Positions 26,944-35,956 of a stretch of DNA of 64,000 nucleotides are shown piece by piece. The stretch comes from Pseudovibrio sp. Ad37. Its GTDB lineage: Bacteria; Pseudomonadota; Alphaproteobacteria; Rhizobiales; Stappiaceae. Position 1 is the stretch's first letter. Every line of letters begins with the position of its first letter. Position numbers and translations under genes: made by a program. The stretch covers positions 1 through 64,000 of the forward strand of contig NZ_LMCF01000218.1 in the NCBI RefSeq assembly GCF_001623075.1, written 5' to 3'. Below the pieces are notes generated by a model that made no database searches, had not been told where the DNA came from, and worked only from the letters and a program-made list of their open reading frames with translations.

Positions 26944-27552
26944 GCTTGATTCCTCCATTATAATCACACGCCAGCCAGCCAGAAAAACCAGCCACGTAAG
27001 ACCAACAGCCTCAGGTCACATCTGGAGAGTCCTCCCTCAGATTACAACCGCCTTAATGCATGCAATATGCTTTTAAATACCGTCAAAATTCAAAGGCGAA
27101 TGCTTGATGGCACTTCATTATGTCTAAAAAGCGTCAGAAGTCCTTCTTCATGCAATCCTTTGAAATTCAGTAGGATTTTCTCGAAGAAAGTATGCAGATA
27201 ACATTTAATAAGGCAAAATTACGATCTTTAGATACCACAGATTTGCCGGATAACGCCAATTATGCGAGCCGCACAATGACTTAAGGTAAACCTAGTCTTA
27301 TACAACTCATCACAATCACTTAAAATTAGTACTGGTCGGTGGAGTATACTCACACCGACCAGAGCTCTAAGGAGCCTCAGCTCCGCCGCAAATTAAATTT
27401 CTCGGAAAATAGTATGACTTGTTTGGCGGCCTCTGCCAAACGTGCGCCTCTCTTTAAAGAAACCGTAGAAAGATGTCACTCAGAAATTCATCAGTAAAAC
27501 TATCTATCTGCCAATTTTAACAGGGATTTTCGCCAATCAATAAAAGCCAGCA
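26944..27552. other. 609-bp gene-free block between GNAT and miaA, with strong hairpins
   Basis: No protein gene is convincing. Two perfect hairpins stand out: 27332-27362 (10-bp stem CTGGTCGGTG, whose 11-nt loop contains the palindrome GAGTATACTC) and 27421-27441 (GTTTGGC/GCCAAAC), with GGAGCCTCAGCTCC between them. A 27-codon frame at 27414-27497 overlaps the second hairpin but has no good ribosome site. The block may encode a structured RNA or be the 5' control region of the minus-strand GNAT gene. Confidence 0.5.
27332..27441. ncRNA. Candidate structured RNA or control element (two perfect hairpins)
   Basis: The 10-bp stem CTGGTCGGTG/CACCGACCAG (27332-27341, 27353-27362), a small GGAG/CTCC hairpin, and the 7-bp stem at 27421-27427/27435-27441 follow each other within 110 nt. 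Neither strand shows a T-run directly after a stem, so these are not simple terminators. Strand and identity are undetermined. Confidence 0.3.
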
Positions 27553-28551
27553 TTAAAATCCGTGGGAGAACGCAGTCTTCACAGTTTCAACAAAGGCTTC
27601 AATTTCGCTTGTCTTGAGCGGGTCAATATTCTGCCAGGTCGAAAGTTGTCCCCTGAAGAACGTGGATTGTCGCTTTGCATAGCGGCGCGTCTCAGTCTTA
27701 GCTTTCTCAACTGCCCAGTCCATGCTGGTGAGCCCCTGAACCGCTTCTGCAAGCTGCTTCACGCCAATCGCCTTCATCACTTGCAGGTTTGGATCAAGGC
27801 CCTTGGCCCAAAGCGCGCACGCTTCCTCAACCGCTCCCTGCTCCACCATCAAATCAAACCGGCGATGAATCCGATCATGCAGGACTTTGCGATCTGGCGA
27901 CAACACCACTCTCACAGATTCATCGGTACTCAGCAAAGGAGTGCTACGCTCATTCTGCCAGACTGATAGAGACTTACCCGTCCCCTCAATAACCTCCAGA
28001 GCGCGTACAATGCGCTGCGTGTCTGATGGATGCAAACGGTCAGCCATAATCTGATCCCGCTCTCCCAGAGCGTTATGAAGCGCCCCTGCAGCTGCATCCT
28101 GTGAGAACACCCTCCAATGCTGCCGCACATCCTCAGGAATGTCGGGCATCAGGGATAGTCCCTCCAGCGCGGACCTGAAGTAAAGACCAGTCCCACCAAC
28201 AACAACCAGCGGGCGACCTGATTGTCGGGCATCCGACAACAGTTCTTCAAACTCCGTCAGCCAGTTCATTACGCTGTAAGGTTGGTCACTGGGCACATGG
28301 CCGAACAAGTAGTGCGGTGCCTGCGATTCTTCTTCCACGCTTGGACGCGCGCTCAAAATGTGCAGATCAGAATAGATTTGCATGGAATCTGCATTAACAA
28401 CCCACGCATTCAGCTCTTTTGCCAGTTGAATGGAAAGAGCTGTCTTGCCGCTGGCCGTCGGTCCGGCTATCAACACCGCAACAGGCCTTTTACCAGCGCC
28501 ATTCACTTGCCCAGTCCGAGAGCTGCTTATGTCGTTTGTTGTCACGCTCAT
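27553..28551 (-). CDS. miaA: tRNA dimethylallyltransferase
   Basis: Transfers dimethylallyl from DMAPP to A37 of tRNAs reading UNN codons, the first step to ms2i6A. Seen in 332 aa: the P-loop GPTASGKT (30-37), NADSMQIY (conserved Asp of the general base), the GGTGLYF motif, SDTQRIVRALEV, and KTETRRYAKRQSTFFR near the C-terminus, which is the tRNA-binding Arg cluster. The ATG at 28551 is chosen; a GTG at 28578 is possible. Its start overlaps the oppositely oriented serB start by 23 bp. Normal family length. Confidence 0.95.
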   Translation of the reverse strand: MSVTTNDISSSRTGQVNGAGKRPVAVLIAGPTASGKTALSIQLAKELNAWVVNADSMQIYSDLHILSARPSVEEESQAPHYLFGHVPSDQPYSVMNWLTEFEELLSDARQSGRPLVVVGGTGLYFRSALEGLSLMPDIPEDVRQHWRVFSQDAAAGALHNALGERDQIMADRLHPSDTQRIVRALEVIEGTGKSLSVWQNERSTPLLSTDESVRVVLSPDRKVLHDRIHRRFDLMVEQGAVEEACALWAKGLDPNLQVMKAIGVKQLAEAVQGLTSMDWAVEKAKTETRRYAKRQSTFFRGQLSTWQNIDPLKTSEIEAFVETVKTAFSHGF

Positions 28552-29422
28552 TTCCAATCCAGCCAAACCTGCTGTCACTGAGGATATCGTTGAGAAGGTC
28601 AGTGCCCTTCTTCCCGCTGCACCTCAGGTTAAGGTTCTCAACCCTCACATCGCTGTAGACCTGACGATTGAGGGTCACGCAGAACCTGAAGAACTCGAAA
28701 GCTCTATTCGCACAAACCTTGCAAATGCACCAGTTGATGTTTTCATTCAACCCCAGAATGGCCGCAGAAAGAAACTCCTGATCGCAGATATGGATTCCAC
28801 CATGATCCAGCAGGAGTGCATTGATGAGCTTGCAGCGGAACTGGGTTTGAAAGAGAAAATCTCCGAGATCACCGAGAGCGCCATGCGCGGCGAAATTGAG
28901 TTTGAACCAGCTCTGCGACAGCGTGTTGCCCTGCTTAAAGGCCTGGGCACCGAAGTCATCGGCAAGACCATCGAAAATCGCATTACGTTGACACCTGGCG
29001 GACGAGAACTCGTGCAGACCATGAAAGCCAATGGCGGATATGCCGCACTGGTATCCGGTGGTTTCACCTCGTTCACGCAGAAGATTGCCGAGATCATCGG
29101 CTTCGATGAAAACAAGGCCAACATCCTTCTGGAAGCGAAATCCAAGCTCTCAGGTGAAGTTGCTGAACCGATCCTTGGCAAACAGGCGAAACTAGACCGC
29201 CTCAACGAACTCACTACGGAAAAGAGCATCGCATTGGAAGACGTCATTGCAGTGGGTGATGGCGCCAATGATCTGGCCATGATCTGCGCTGCTGGTCTGG
29301 GCGTTGCCTTCCACGCAAAGCCGAAAGTGGCTGCGGAAGCTCGCGCTAAGATCAACTACGGCGACCTGACAGCCCTGCTCTACATTCAAGGTTACAGCCA
29401 CGACGAATTTGCAAAGACCTAA
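28529..29422 (+). CDS. serB: Phosphoserine phosphatase
   Basis: Last step of serine synthesis: hydrolyses O-phospho-L-serine. At 297 aa it has an N-terminal ACT-like region (about 1-75) followed by the HAD domain: motif I ADMDSTMIQQE (Asp87 nucleophile, Asp89), motif II LVSGGFTSF, a Lys in KAKLDRL/KLSGEVAE context, and motif III AVGDGANDLAMI. The frame is open from 28430, but ATG 28529 gives the conserved SFVVTLISNPAKP start. It is head-to-head with miaA with overlapping 5' ends, so each promoter must lie inside the other gene. It ends at the terminator 29441-29476. Confidence 0.95.
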   Translation: MSFVVTLISNPAKPAVTEDIVEKVSALLPAAPQVKVLNPHIAVDLTIEGHAEPEELESSIRTNLANAPVDVFIQPQNGRRKKLLIADMDSTMIQQECIDELAAELGLKEKISEITESAMRGEIEFEPALRQRVALLKGLGTEVIGKTIENRITLTPGGRELVQTMKANGGYAALVSGGFTSFTQKIAEIIGFDENKANILLEAKSKLSGEVAEPILGKQAKLDRLNELTTEKSIALEDVIAVGDGANDLAMICAAGLGVAFHAKPKVAAEARAKINYGDLTALLYIQGYSHDEFAKT

Positions 29423-29440
29423 GTTTCCTTGCCTTCAAAT

Positions 29441-29476
29441 AAAAAAGCCGCCTCCAATCTGGAAGCGGCTTTTTTC
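29441..29476. terminator. Bidirectional terminator between serB and degP
   Basis: AGCCGC (29446-29451) pairs with GCGGCT (29465-29470), extended by an inner TCCA/TGGA stem, with A6 before and T7 after, so it works for both convergent genes. Confidence 0.9.
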
Positions 29477-29494
29477 ATGTCTGATCAAAACGAA

Positions 29495-30979
29495 CTAGTC
29501 TTCGATACGAACTGCAACAAACCGCAGTTCCCCAGAACCGTTGGAAAGCAACAGCAACGCAGAGCGACGTTTATCAGCCTTAAGAGCTTCAACCATATCA
29601 ACCACGTCTTTTGGCGCAGCAACAGGCTCCTGAGCCACCTCAACGATCACGTCACCAGCACGAACCCGTTTGTCTTCAGCAGAACTGCCTTCAGCAACGC
29701 GGGTAATCACAACGCCTTCGATTTCGTCTGACAGGGCAAAACGTTCACGCAAAGGTTCATCGATTTTGGCCAGAGACAATCCAAGCACAACGGTTTCATC
29801 CGCTTTGCTCTTTGGACTTTCCTGCTCTTCCTCAACCTTCTCAATTTCAGCCACCTCATCAAGACGCCCGAGGGTGACCTCAAGCTCGACTTCTTCACCA
29901 CGGCGCAAAACCATGAGCGGAACAGTACTGCCAATCGTTGTCGTAGCAACCATGCGCGGCAGATCGCGCATTTCAGGGACACTCCGACCATCAAAGCTCA
30001 GAACAACATCACCTGGCATGATGTCAGCTTCCTGTGCAGGTCCACCCTCAGTTACACCAGCAATCAAAGCACCACGCGCACTTTCCATACCGAGACTCTC
30101 AGCGATCTCTTCAGTGACATGCTGAATACGCACACCAAGCCAGCCGCGACGGGTTTCACCAAACTCACGTAGCTGCGCAATCACACGGGTTGCAGTCTCT
30201 GCCGGAATGGCAAAGCCAATGCCAATAGATCCACCAGAAGGCGAGAAAATAACAGTATTGATCCCGACAACTTCACCATCCATGTTGAACAGTGGTCCAC
30301 CCGAGTTGCCTCGGTTGATGGCAGCATCAGTCTGAATAAAATTGTCATAAGGACCGGAGTTGATATCGCGGTTCCGTGCAGAAACGATACCTGCTGTAAC
30401 TGTACCACCAAGGCCGAACGGGTTACCGATCGCCATCACCCAGTCACCAACACGCAGCACTTCAGAACTGCCGAACTTCACAGAGTCCAAGGTTGACTGA
30501 GGCTCAACCTTCAAAACAGCAAGGTCCGTCTTCTCGTCAGATCCAAGCAACTGTGCTGACAGTTTGGTACCATCATTGAAGTTAACGGTAATCTCGTCCG
30601 CACCCTCAATCACATGGTTGTTGGTAACAATGATGCCCTTTTCACCGTCAATAACAAAGCCAGAACCGAGCGATTGAACACGCTGCGGGCTTTCACCTTC
30701 AGGTTCTTGCCCGTTGAAGAATTCTTCAAAAAATTCCTGAAAAGGAGATCCCTCAGGGACATCTGGCAGCTGAAGAGACCGTTTGGCTTTCACTCTTTGC
30801 GCGGTCGAAATGTTGACCACGGCATCACCAAGCTCTTCAGCAAGGTCTGCCAGAGATTCTGGGCCGCTTGCGCGAGCACTATCGAAGCTGCCGGTCACCG
30901 CCGCAACTCCAAGTACACTCGCAAAAACAATTGCCTTGATCGATCGTCCAAGCTCAAGGCGAGGGAAAACACCGGCCAT
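29495..30979 (-). CDS. degP: Periplasmic Do-type serine protease/chaperone
   Basis: Trypsin-like protease with chaperone activity on misfolded envelope proteins. The 494 aa comprise a signal peptide (about 1-38, ending SARASG), the protease domain with catalytic triad His122 (TNNHVIEGA), Asp152 (EKTDLAVLKV) and Ser226 (RGNSGGPL), then two PDZ domains (about 280-370 and 395-490; GLSLAKIDEPLRERF in the second). GAGGAGA lies before the ATG. It lies downstream of hflK-hflC-DUF2065 on the same strand, 172 bp after DUF2065, with a stem-loop between. DegP, DegQ and DegS cannot be told apart with certainty, but two PDZ domains rule out DegS. Confidence 0.93.
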   Translation of the reverse strand: MAGVFPRLELGRSIKAIVFASVLGVAAVTGSFDSARASGPESLADLAEELGDAVVNISTAQRVKAKRSLQLPDVPEGSPFQEFFEEFFNGQEPEGESPQRVQSLGSGFVIDGEKGIIVTNNHVIEGADEITVNFNDGTKLSAQLLGSDEKTDLAVLKVEPQSTLDSVKFGSSEVLRVGDWVMAIGNPFGLGGTVTAGIVSARNRDINSGPYDNFIQTDAAINRGNSGGPLFNMDGEVVGINTVIFSPSGGSIGIGFAIPAETATRVIAQLREFGETRRGWLGVRIQHVTEEIAESLGMESARGALIAGVTEGGPAQEADIMPGDVVLSFDGRSVPEMRDLPRMVATTTIGSTVPLMVLRRGEEVELEVTLGRLDEVAEIEKVEEEQESPKSKADETVVLGLSLAKIDEPLRERFALSDEIEGVVITRVAEGSSAEDKRVRAGDVIVEVAQEPVAAPKDVVDMVEALKADKRRSALLLLSNGSGELRFVAVRIED

Positions 30980-31054
30980 AAGCCATCTCCTCAGATTATC
31001 AGATTATCAGGTGAACACAAACACTTCACCAGAACGCATACTGAAAACAAATAT

Positions 31055-31082
31055 GCCCGCGCTTGGTTAATAAAGCGCGGGC
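31055..31082 (-). terminator. Stem-loop between DUF2065 and degP
   Basis: GCCCGCGCTT (31055-31064) pairs perfectly with AAGCGCGGGC (31073-31082). On the minus strand ATATTTGTTTTC follows, an imperfect T-tract, so it may partly terminate the hflKC transcript before degP. Confidence 0.6.
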
Positions 31083-31151
31083 AAAACTAACATTTATTTC
31101 TTAACTGCGTCAGGCTGAATTCTCGCAGTTGTATCATTGGCAAATCTGCGT

Positions 31152-31346
31152 CTAGCCACTAAGGGAACGCACCAACCATACAATCAACACACCCAGCCCC
31201 ATCGCAGCAACACCACCAAGACGGAGAGACTGATCAGGAATTTCCTGAGCTTTCCGCATGAATTCCTTCAAATGGCCTGGGGCTAGAGCATAAACAACTC
31301 CCTCAACAACGAGGACAAGTCCCAGAGCCACAATAAAATCATTCAT
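31152..31346 (-). CDS. DUF2065 small membrane protein
   Basis: A 64-aa protein with two transmembrane segments (FIVALGLVLVVEGVVYALAP and GGVAAMGLGVLIVWLV) separated by a short basic loop. It matches the DUF2065 pattern, which I recall commonly next to hflC. Its ATG overlaps the hflC stop codon by one base (TAATG), so it is translationally coupled. The function is unknown; a role with the HflKC complex is inferred from context only. Confidence 0.88.
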   Translation of the reverse strand: MNDFIVALGLVLVVEGVVYALAPGHLKEFMRKAQEIPDQSLRLGGVAAMGLGVLIVWLVRSLSG

Positions 31347-32233
31347 TACTGTGGTGCACCAACCGCCGGAGCACTCCGCGTTCCTGCCGGATCGTTGAAG
31401 AAGCGGAAGAAGTCAGAGTCAGGAGACAGCACAAGCGATGTGTCGCCTTTTTCCATAGCAGTTCTATAGGCCTGCATAGAGCGATAGAACTCAAAGAAAC
31501 TCGGATCTTTACCATAGGCTTCTGCGAAGATCTGGTTGGCAGCGGCGTCACCATCACCACGGATGATTTCTGCATCACGCTCAGCTTCCGCGACAAGCAC
31601 AGTCGCATCACGATCAGCACGTGACTTGATACGGCGAGACTGTTCCTCCCCCTCTGCACGGATTTCCGTTGCCTCACGTTGACGTTCTGTCTGCATGCGG
31701 CGGAAAACAGCTTGAGAGTTTGCTTCTGGAAGATCTGCACGGCGGATTTTTACATCAATCACTTCCATGCCAATCGCTTTTGCTCGTTTATCAACGTCTA
31801 CTCTGATTTGCTCCATCAGATTGGAACGATCATCTCGCACGACCTGCTCCAGAGTTGCATTACCAAGAACACCACGCAAACTAGAATCCAAGAAAGTCGC
31901 CAAACGAGAGGCACCAGCCGGAATGTTGTTTACGGATTGATAGAAACGTACTGGATCAGAAATCCGATAGCGAGCAAACGCATCAACAAGCAGACGCTTT
32001 TTGTCTGCAAGGATCGGTTCAATCGGTGGCATATTCAGATCGAGAATACGCTTGTCGATAACCAGAACATTTTGCCAAGGTGCCTTGAACTTAAGGCCTG
32101 GAGTCGTTTGAATGCCACGCACCTCACCAAACTGCAAGACAAGTGCTTGTTGAGCAGGCGTCAGACTAAATGTGGACCAGTACAAAACCAGTGCAACAAT
32201 AGCAATTACAATGCCAAGAAGACCACTTTTCAT
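31346..32233 (-). CDS. hflC: HflC, membrane protease modulator
   Basis: SPFH/band-7 protein forming with HflK a periplasm-facing complex that controls the FtsH protease. The 295 aa have one N-terminal TM segment (GLLGIVIAIVALVLYWSTF, about 3-22), the band-7 domain (about 25-190; ALVLQFGEVRGIQTTPGLKFK) and a charged helical region (REATEIRAEGEEQSRRIKSRAD). ATG overlaps the hflK stop (TAATG) and its own stop overlaps the DUF2065 start, giving a tightly coupled operon. Confidence 0.95.
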   Translation of the reverse strand: MKSGLLGIVIAIVALVLYWSTFSLTPAQQALVLQFGEVRGIQTTPGLKFKAPWQNVLVIDKRILDLNMPPIEPILADKKRLLVDAFARYRISDPVRFYQSVNNIPAGASRLATFLDSSLRGVLGNATLEQVVRDDRSNLMEQIRVDVDKRAKAIGMEVIDVKIRRADLPEANSQAVFRRMQTERQREATEIRAEGEEQSRRIKSRADRDATVLVAEAERDAEIIRGDGDAAANQIFAEAYGKDPSFFEFYRSMQAYRTAMEKGDTSLVLSPDSDFFRFFNDPAGTRSAPAVGAPQ

Positions 32234-33402
32234 TAGTTGTTACCTCCAGCACGCTTGTTCAGCTGGTCAAGCGGCAGGTATGGCACAACACCATTCTGCT
32301 GGCCGTTGCCATCAATGATAATTTTCGAATTTTTACTCAAGACTTCTTCCATGGTCTCAAGATAGAGGCGTTGGCGAATAACGTCTGGTGACTTCGCATA
32401 CTCCTCATAGATCTTTGTGAAACGCTGAGCCTGACCGTTTGCTTCTGCAACAGTTTTGTCCCGATAGCCCTGCGCTCTTTCAGACACGCGAGCTGCGCTA
32501 CCACGAGCCTCAGGAACAATCTTATTCGCATACGCCTGCGCCTCGTTCTGCACGCGTTCTTGGTCAGCACGAGCTGCCTGAACATCGCGGAACGCTTCAA
32601 TAACCTGCGCAGGCGGATCAACCTTCTGCATCTGAACGTTACTTATTTGGATACCGGCTTTATACCCGTCTAAGGTTTTCTGCATCAGCTCCTTCACAGC
32701 AACCTGGATCGGTGTACGACTTTCAGTCAGAATGGCGTCGATCTGAGAGCTGCCAACCACTTCGCGCATCGCGCTCTCAGCAACAGCCTTCACAGTGCCC
32801 TCCGGGTTCTGAATATTGAAGAGGAACTCCTGAACACCTGTTGGCGTATTCTGGATGACCCATTGAACCTTGAAATCCACATCAACAATGTTCTCGTCAC
32901 CGGTCAGCATCAGGCTTTCTTCCGGTACATCTCTAGTGTTAACAGAGCTGCGACCCGAGAACTGTTGCAAGCCAATGGTGGTCTCGCGAACACCTTGTAC
33001 GTTGGGAGTTTCAACAGTACCAATCGGATAAGGCCAGTTGTAATTCAGACCTGGGCCAGTCTGACCTACGACCTTTCCAAACACCATAGGAACGCCAACA
33101 TAACCTTCATTAACACGATAAAGGCCCGTGGCCATCCAAATCAAAACAGCAACTAGGATGGCGAAGAGAACACCTTTAAAACCAAGGCCGCCTCCATCAC
33201 CAGGAAGAACGGATTTCAGCTGATCCTGACCCCGTTTGAGGATTTCCTCAAAATCAGGTGGATTACCACCGCCACCGTTTCCGCCGCCACGCTGTGGGCC
33301 ACCGCCGCCACCCCAAGGGCCACCACCGCCCTTGTTGCCGCCGGAGTTCCCCCAAGGGCCGCCGTTATTGCCGCCACCTCCGCTTTGATTGCTCCAAGGC
33401 AT
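32233..33402 (-). CDS. hflK: HflK, membrane protease modulator
   Basis: Partner of HflC in the FtsH-regulating complex. The 389 aa start with a striking Gly/Asn/Trp/Pro-rich cytoplasmic tail (about 1-50, repeats like GGPWGNSGG and GGPWGGGGG), then one TM segment (about 73-94, GVLFAILVAVLIWMATGLY), the band-7 domain (YVGVPMVFGKVVGQTGPGLNY), and a long helical region with RAQGYRDKTVAEANGQAQRF. It is the first gene of the operon. The Gly-rich tail is common in this family. Confidence 0.95.
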   Translation of the reverse strand: MPWSNQSGGGGNNGGPWGNSGGNKGGGGPWGGGGGPQRGGGNGGGGNPPDFEEILKRGQDQLKSVLPGDGGGLGFKGVLFAILVAVLIWMATGLYRVNEGYVGVPMVFGKVVGQTGPGLNYNWPYPIGTVETPNVQGVRETTIGLQQFSGRSSVNTRDVPEESLMLTGDENIVDVDFKVQWVIQNTPTGVQEFLFNIQNPEGTVKAVAESAMREVVGSSQIDAILTESRTPIQVAVKELMQKTLDGYKAGIQISNVQMQKVDPPAQVIEAFRDVQAARADQERVQNEAQAYANKIVPEARGSAARVSERAQGYRDKTVAEANGQAQRFTKIYEEYAKSPDVIRQRLYLETMEEVLSKNSKIIIDGNGQQNGVVPYLPLDQLNKRAGGNN

Positions 33403-33751
33403 AGAGAGATCCCTTTACTAGGTATGCTGCCGGACAAACCGACAAATAGATGAGAGTTAGACTAAGCCAACTATTACTTGATTAGGGTTATAGGCAAGTT
33501 ACCAGCGCCTTTCAACGAATGCAGATACGCCAAAAGGCTGCACTTTATGGAAAAACACCAAAACCCCACAGAAACCGGACATTATTGAAGAAGATAAGCC
33601 TTCTTTCGCACGTTTCAACCGACGTACAAGAGCCTACCTGCAAATTTCAGCTGTAAGAATTAGAGGCACAATCAGGCAAATTCTTGCTGTTTTGCTCAAC
33701 AAAACGTAAACCAAGCCAACACACAGCGGAAACGTGCAGAGTTTCAAGCCC
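33403..33751. other. Gene-free region upstream of hflK
   Basis: About 350 bp between the end of the elaA-like gene and the start of hflK, both on the minus strand. It should contain the hflK promoter. A weak hairpin AAGAAG/CTTCTT (33588-33605) is the only structure noted. Confidence 0.45.
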
Positions 33752-34216
33752 TCAGCTTTCAGGCGGCACCCTTAAACACATATCAATATGCGGAATACCA
33801 TCGTCCAGATAGGTCTCCGAAGTGGCGTAGAAGCCAAGTCCGCCATAAAAGTCCTTCAGATAGTCCTGTGCCTGCAACTCCACGCGCGCATCATCATTGG
33901 TCGCTGCGCAGTAAGAAAGTGCGGCATTCATCAACTTACCGGCAATGCCCTGCCCGCGCGCATCCTTTGAGACCAACACACGGCTAATCTTGAACACATC
34001 GCCATCTTCGTGTTTCAGGAGGATTCGCAGCGCCCCGAGAATATGCCCGGCATCATTCATCACGAGAATGTGTTTACTGACAGGATCGAGCCCATCGATA
34101 TCTGGATATGCGCACTGCTGTTCAACAATAAACACATCGCAACGTAACTTTAGCAAAGCATAGAGCTGTTCAACGCTGAACTCGTTGAAGTCTTTAAGCT
34201 CAAGAAACTGGGACAT
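33752..34216 (-). CDS. elaA: ElaA-type GNAT N-acetyltransferase
   Basis: A 154-aa protein close to E. coli ElaA. Seen: LYALLKLRCDVFIVEQQCAYPDIDGLD (the diagnostic VFxVEQxCxYxxxDxxD block), ILGALRILLK, ISRVLVSKDARGQGIAGKLM (acetyl-CoA loop RGQGIA) and YLKDFYGGLGFYATSETYLDDGIPH. The substrate is unknown. Single gene with no coupled neighbours. Confidence 0.9.
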   Translation of the reverse strand: MSQFLELKDFNEFSVEQLYALLKLRCDVFIVEQQCAYPDIDGLDPVSKHILVMNDAGHILGALRILLKHEDGDVFKISRVLVSKDARGQGIAGKLMNAALSYCAATNDDARVELQAQDYLKDFYGGLGFYATSETYLDDGIPHIDMCLRVPPES

Positions 34217-34408
34217 TCCACCTCAAAATTCCGCGGCTCACTCCCGAAAAGCAAGCCTTAAACCCTTATTTATCTTGGTGGTCAGCGTTCAAATTGCAAG
34301 TCAATTACTGCCAGAAACTAATCTTTAGGCAGATTTCACAAGCAGAAACAGAAGGAAAGACCCAAAGCACCAATCCCCTTAACCTCTCGTTAATGAAGAG
34401 CGGCGGGG

Positions 34409-35335
34409 ATGCAGATGCGGGCAATAAAGCCAAAACACCTCATGAACAGCTTGCAGCGCAGGTTCCTGCCTTCGTCCTCCTATCAATCGGAGTGGGACGA
34501 AGAAACGATACCCAATTGGTTTCATAGCGATCTGACCGATCTTCATAGCCAGAAGATTGAAAAGCAGGCGAAACTGTATTCAACCCTGCCTCTCTCTTGC
34601 GCTCAGGCTTTGCAAACCCATGGCATCTGGATCAAACATGATGTGTTGCCGCGGGAGTTCTTTCGCAGGCTCAAGTTCGAAGCCTTTGACTATTTTGTCG
34701 GGCAGAGAGATCAGAATAAGCGGCTTCTCTCCAACTGGCATAACGCACAAAGCTTCACACTGCCGTTGAACTATACGCACCTTCTCAGGCAACCCTTTTT
34801 GCAATCTGCCATCACAGACGAGCTTATTCCGCCACCGCTACAGTTCGCAGCAGGCAGAAAAGCCAAGCCTGCGTACCATATCGAGGCAATGGCACAATGC
34901 ACGCCGTCCTTCCGCTTTGAAACGGAAGGCAGCAACACACCACCTTTTGAAATTGAGCACGATGCATTCTCGCCCGGCGCAATTGCATTGCTTTTTCTGG
35001 AAAAAATCACACCAGAAGACGGCGCAATGTTTTACATCCCCGGCTCACATCGCATGACAGAACAGCGTATTTTCTGGGAGTACCAGCGCCATCTTGATTA
35101 TACAGAGATGGAAGAAGAGGACGATGAGCCCATCACAGGGCTGAGTGATCTGCAAGAGCTGGATCTGCCACCTCTCCTGCCTTTAAAGGTAGAGGCCAAC
35201 ACACTGCTGATTATGGACCGCTCAGGTTTCCATGGCCGTTTGCCAAGCACCAACAACGCGCACAATGCTCATACAGCCCACCGCCTTGCTTTGCGCGCAG
35301 ACCTCACAACAAAGTCTTCAACGCGCAACAACTAA
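34409..35335 (+). CDS. Phytanoyl-CoA dioxygenase (PhyH)-like protein
   Basis: A 308-aa protein resembling Fe(II)/2-oxoglutarate dioxygenases of the PhyH group. The most similar part is EHDAFSPGAIALLFLEKITP followed by EDGAMFYIPGSHRMTEQRIF (about 184-222) and TLLIMDRSGFHGRLPS with His275, then RLALRADL. In this family an HxD motif supplies two iron ligands; aligned by eye, the first His is Glu183 here (EHD), so iron binding may be altered or lost. ATG 34409 has only GGCGGGG upstream; 34415 or 34442 are alternatives. Convergent with dfrA. Confidence 0.65.
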   Translation: MQMRAIKPKHLMNSLQRRFLPSSSYQSEWDEETIPNWFHSDLTDLHSQKIEKQAKLYSTLPLSCAQALQTHGIWIKHDVLPREFFRRLKFEAFDYFVGQRDQNKRLLSNWHNAQSFTLPLNYTHLLRQPFLQSAITDELIPPPLQFAAGRKAKPAYHIEAMAQCTPSFRFETEGSNTPPFEIEHDAFSPGAIALLFLEKITPEDGAMFYIPGSHRMTEQRIFWEYQRHLDYTEMEEEDDEPITGLSDLQELDLPPLLPLKVEANTLLIMDRSGFHGRLPSTNNAHNAHTAHRLALRADLTTKSSTRNN

Positions 35336-35345
35336 TCAGCCTGTA

Positions 35346-35867
35346 TCAAAGCTTGCGGCGATAAATTTCCAGTGAGGAATCAGCAGAGTCCTTTTCCCCA
35401 CGATCAAACGGCGTGCGTTCAGCAAGCTCCCATTCTCCCTCATAGATGTCCGGGAATTTCGTGTCACCGTCTGGCTGCGCATGAATACGGGTAATGTAGA
35501 GAGTGGAAGCCTTTGGCATCGCTTCTTTATAGATCTGCCCCCCACCCACAATCATAATCTCATCGACACCATCATTTTCAGCAATGTCATTTGCAAGCGT
35601 GAGCGCATCACCAAGGCTGCTGACCACTTCAACACCTTCATAAGCGTAGTTCGGATCACGCGTGATGACGACATTTTTGCGGTTTGGAAGAGGCTTGCCA
35701 AGCGTCGTGCAAATACTCTCAAAGGTCCGACGCCCCATGATCACGGGCTTACCTGTTGTCGTCTTGCGAAAGAACTTCAGATCGGTAGAAACAGACCATG
35801 GCATGTCATTGTTTGCGCCAATCACACCATTTTCAGCCACGGCTGAGATCATCGAAATTTGCTTCAT
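35346..35867 (-). CDS. folA: Dihydrofolate reductase
   Basis: Reduces dihydrofolate to tetrahydrofolate with NADPH. The 173 aa show ISMISAVAENGVIGANNDMPWSVSTDLKFF (active-site acid in TDLK), GKPVIMGRRTFESI, GKPLPNRKNVVITRD, and EIMIVGGGQIYKEAMP (GG nucleotide loop). ATG 35867 with GAGGATAGG upstream is preferred over the TTG at 35885. It is last in the thyA-kdsB-phosphatase-dfrA run, a logical partner for thyA because thymidylate synthase makes its substrate. Confidence 0.94.
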   Translation of the reverse strand: MKQISMISAVAENGVIGANNDMPWSVSTDLKFFRKTTTGKPVIMGRRTFESICTTLGKPLPNRKNVVITRDPNYAYEGVEVVSSLGDALTLANDIAENDGVDEIMIVGGGQIYKEAMPKASTLYITRIHAQPDGDTKFPDIYEGEWELAERTPFDRGEKDSADSSLEIYRRKL

Positions 35868-35956
35868 CCTATCCTCAATCGGCAAGAGACAAGTCGTACT
35901 CAGTTGATGAGAGCATCAAGCTCCCATCTAAACCAGTTCAGGCAGCAGGAAAGAAC

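Noticed and set aside
27332-27441. SAM-II or another known riboswitch
   Set aside because: The hairpins do not fit the consensus of riboswitches I know, and the nearby genes are not typical targets.
27414-27497. 27-codon small frame in the gene-free block
   Set aside because: No clear ribosome site and it overlaps a perfect hairpin; not enough to call it a gene.
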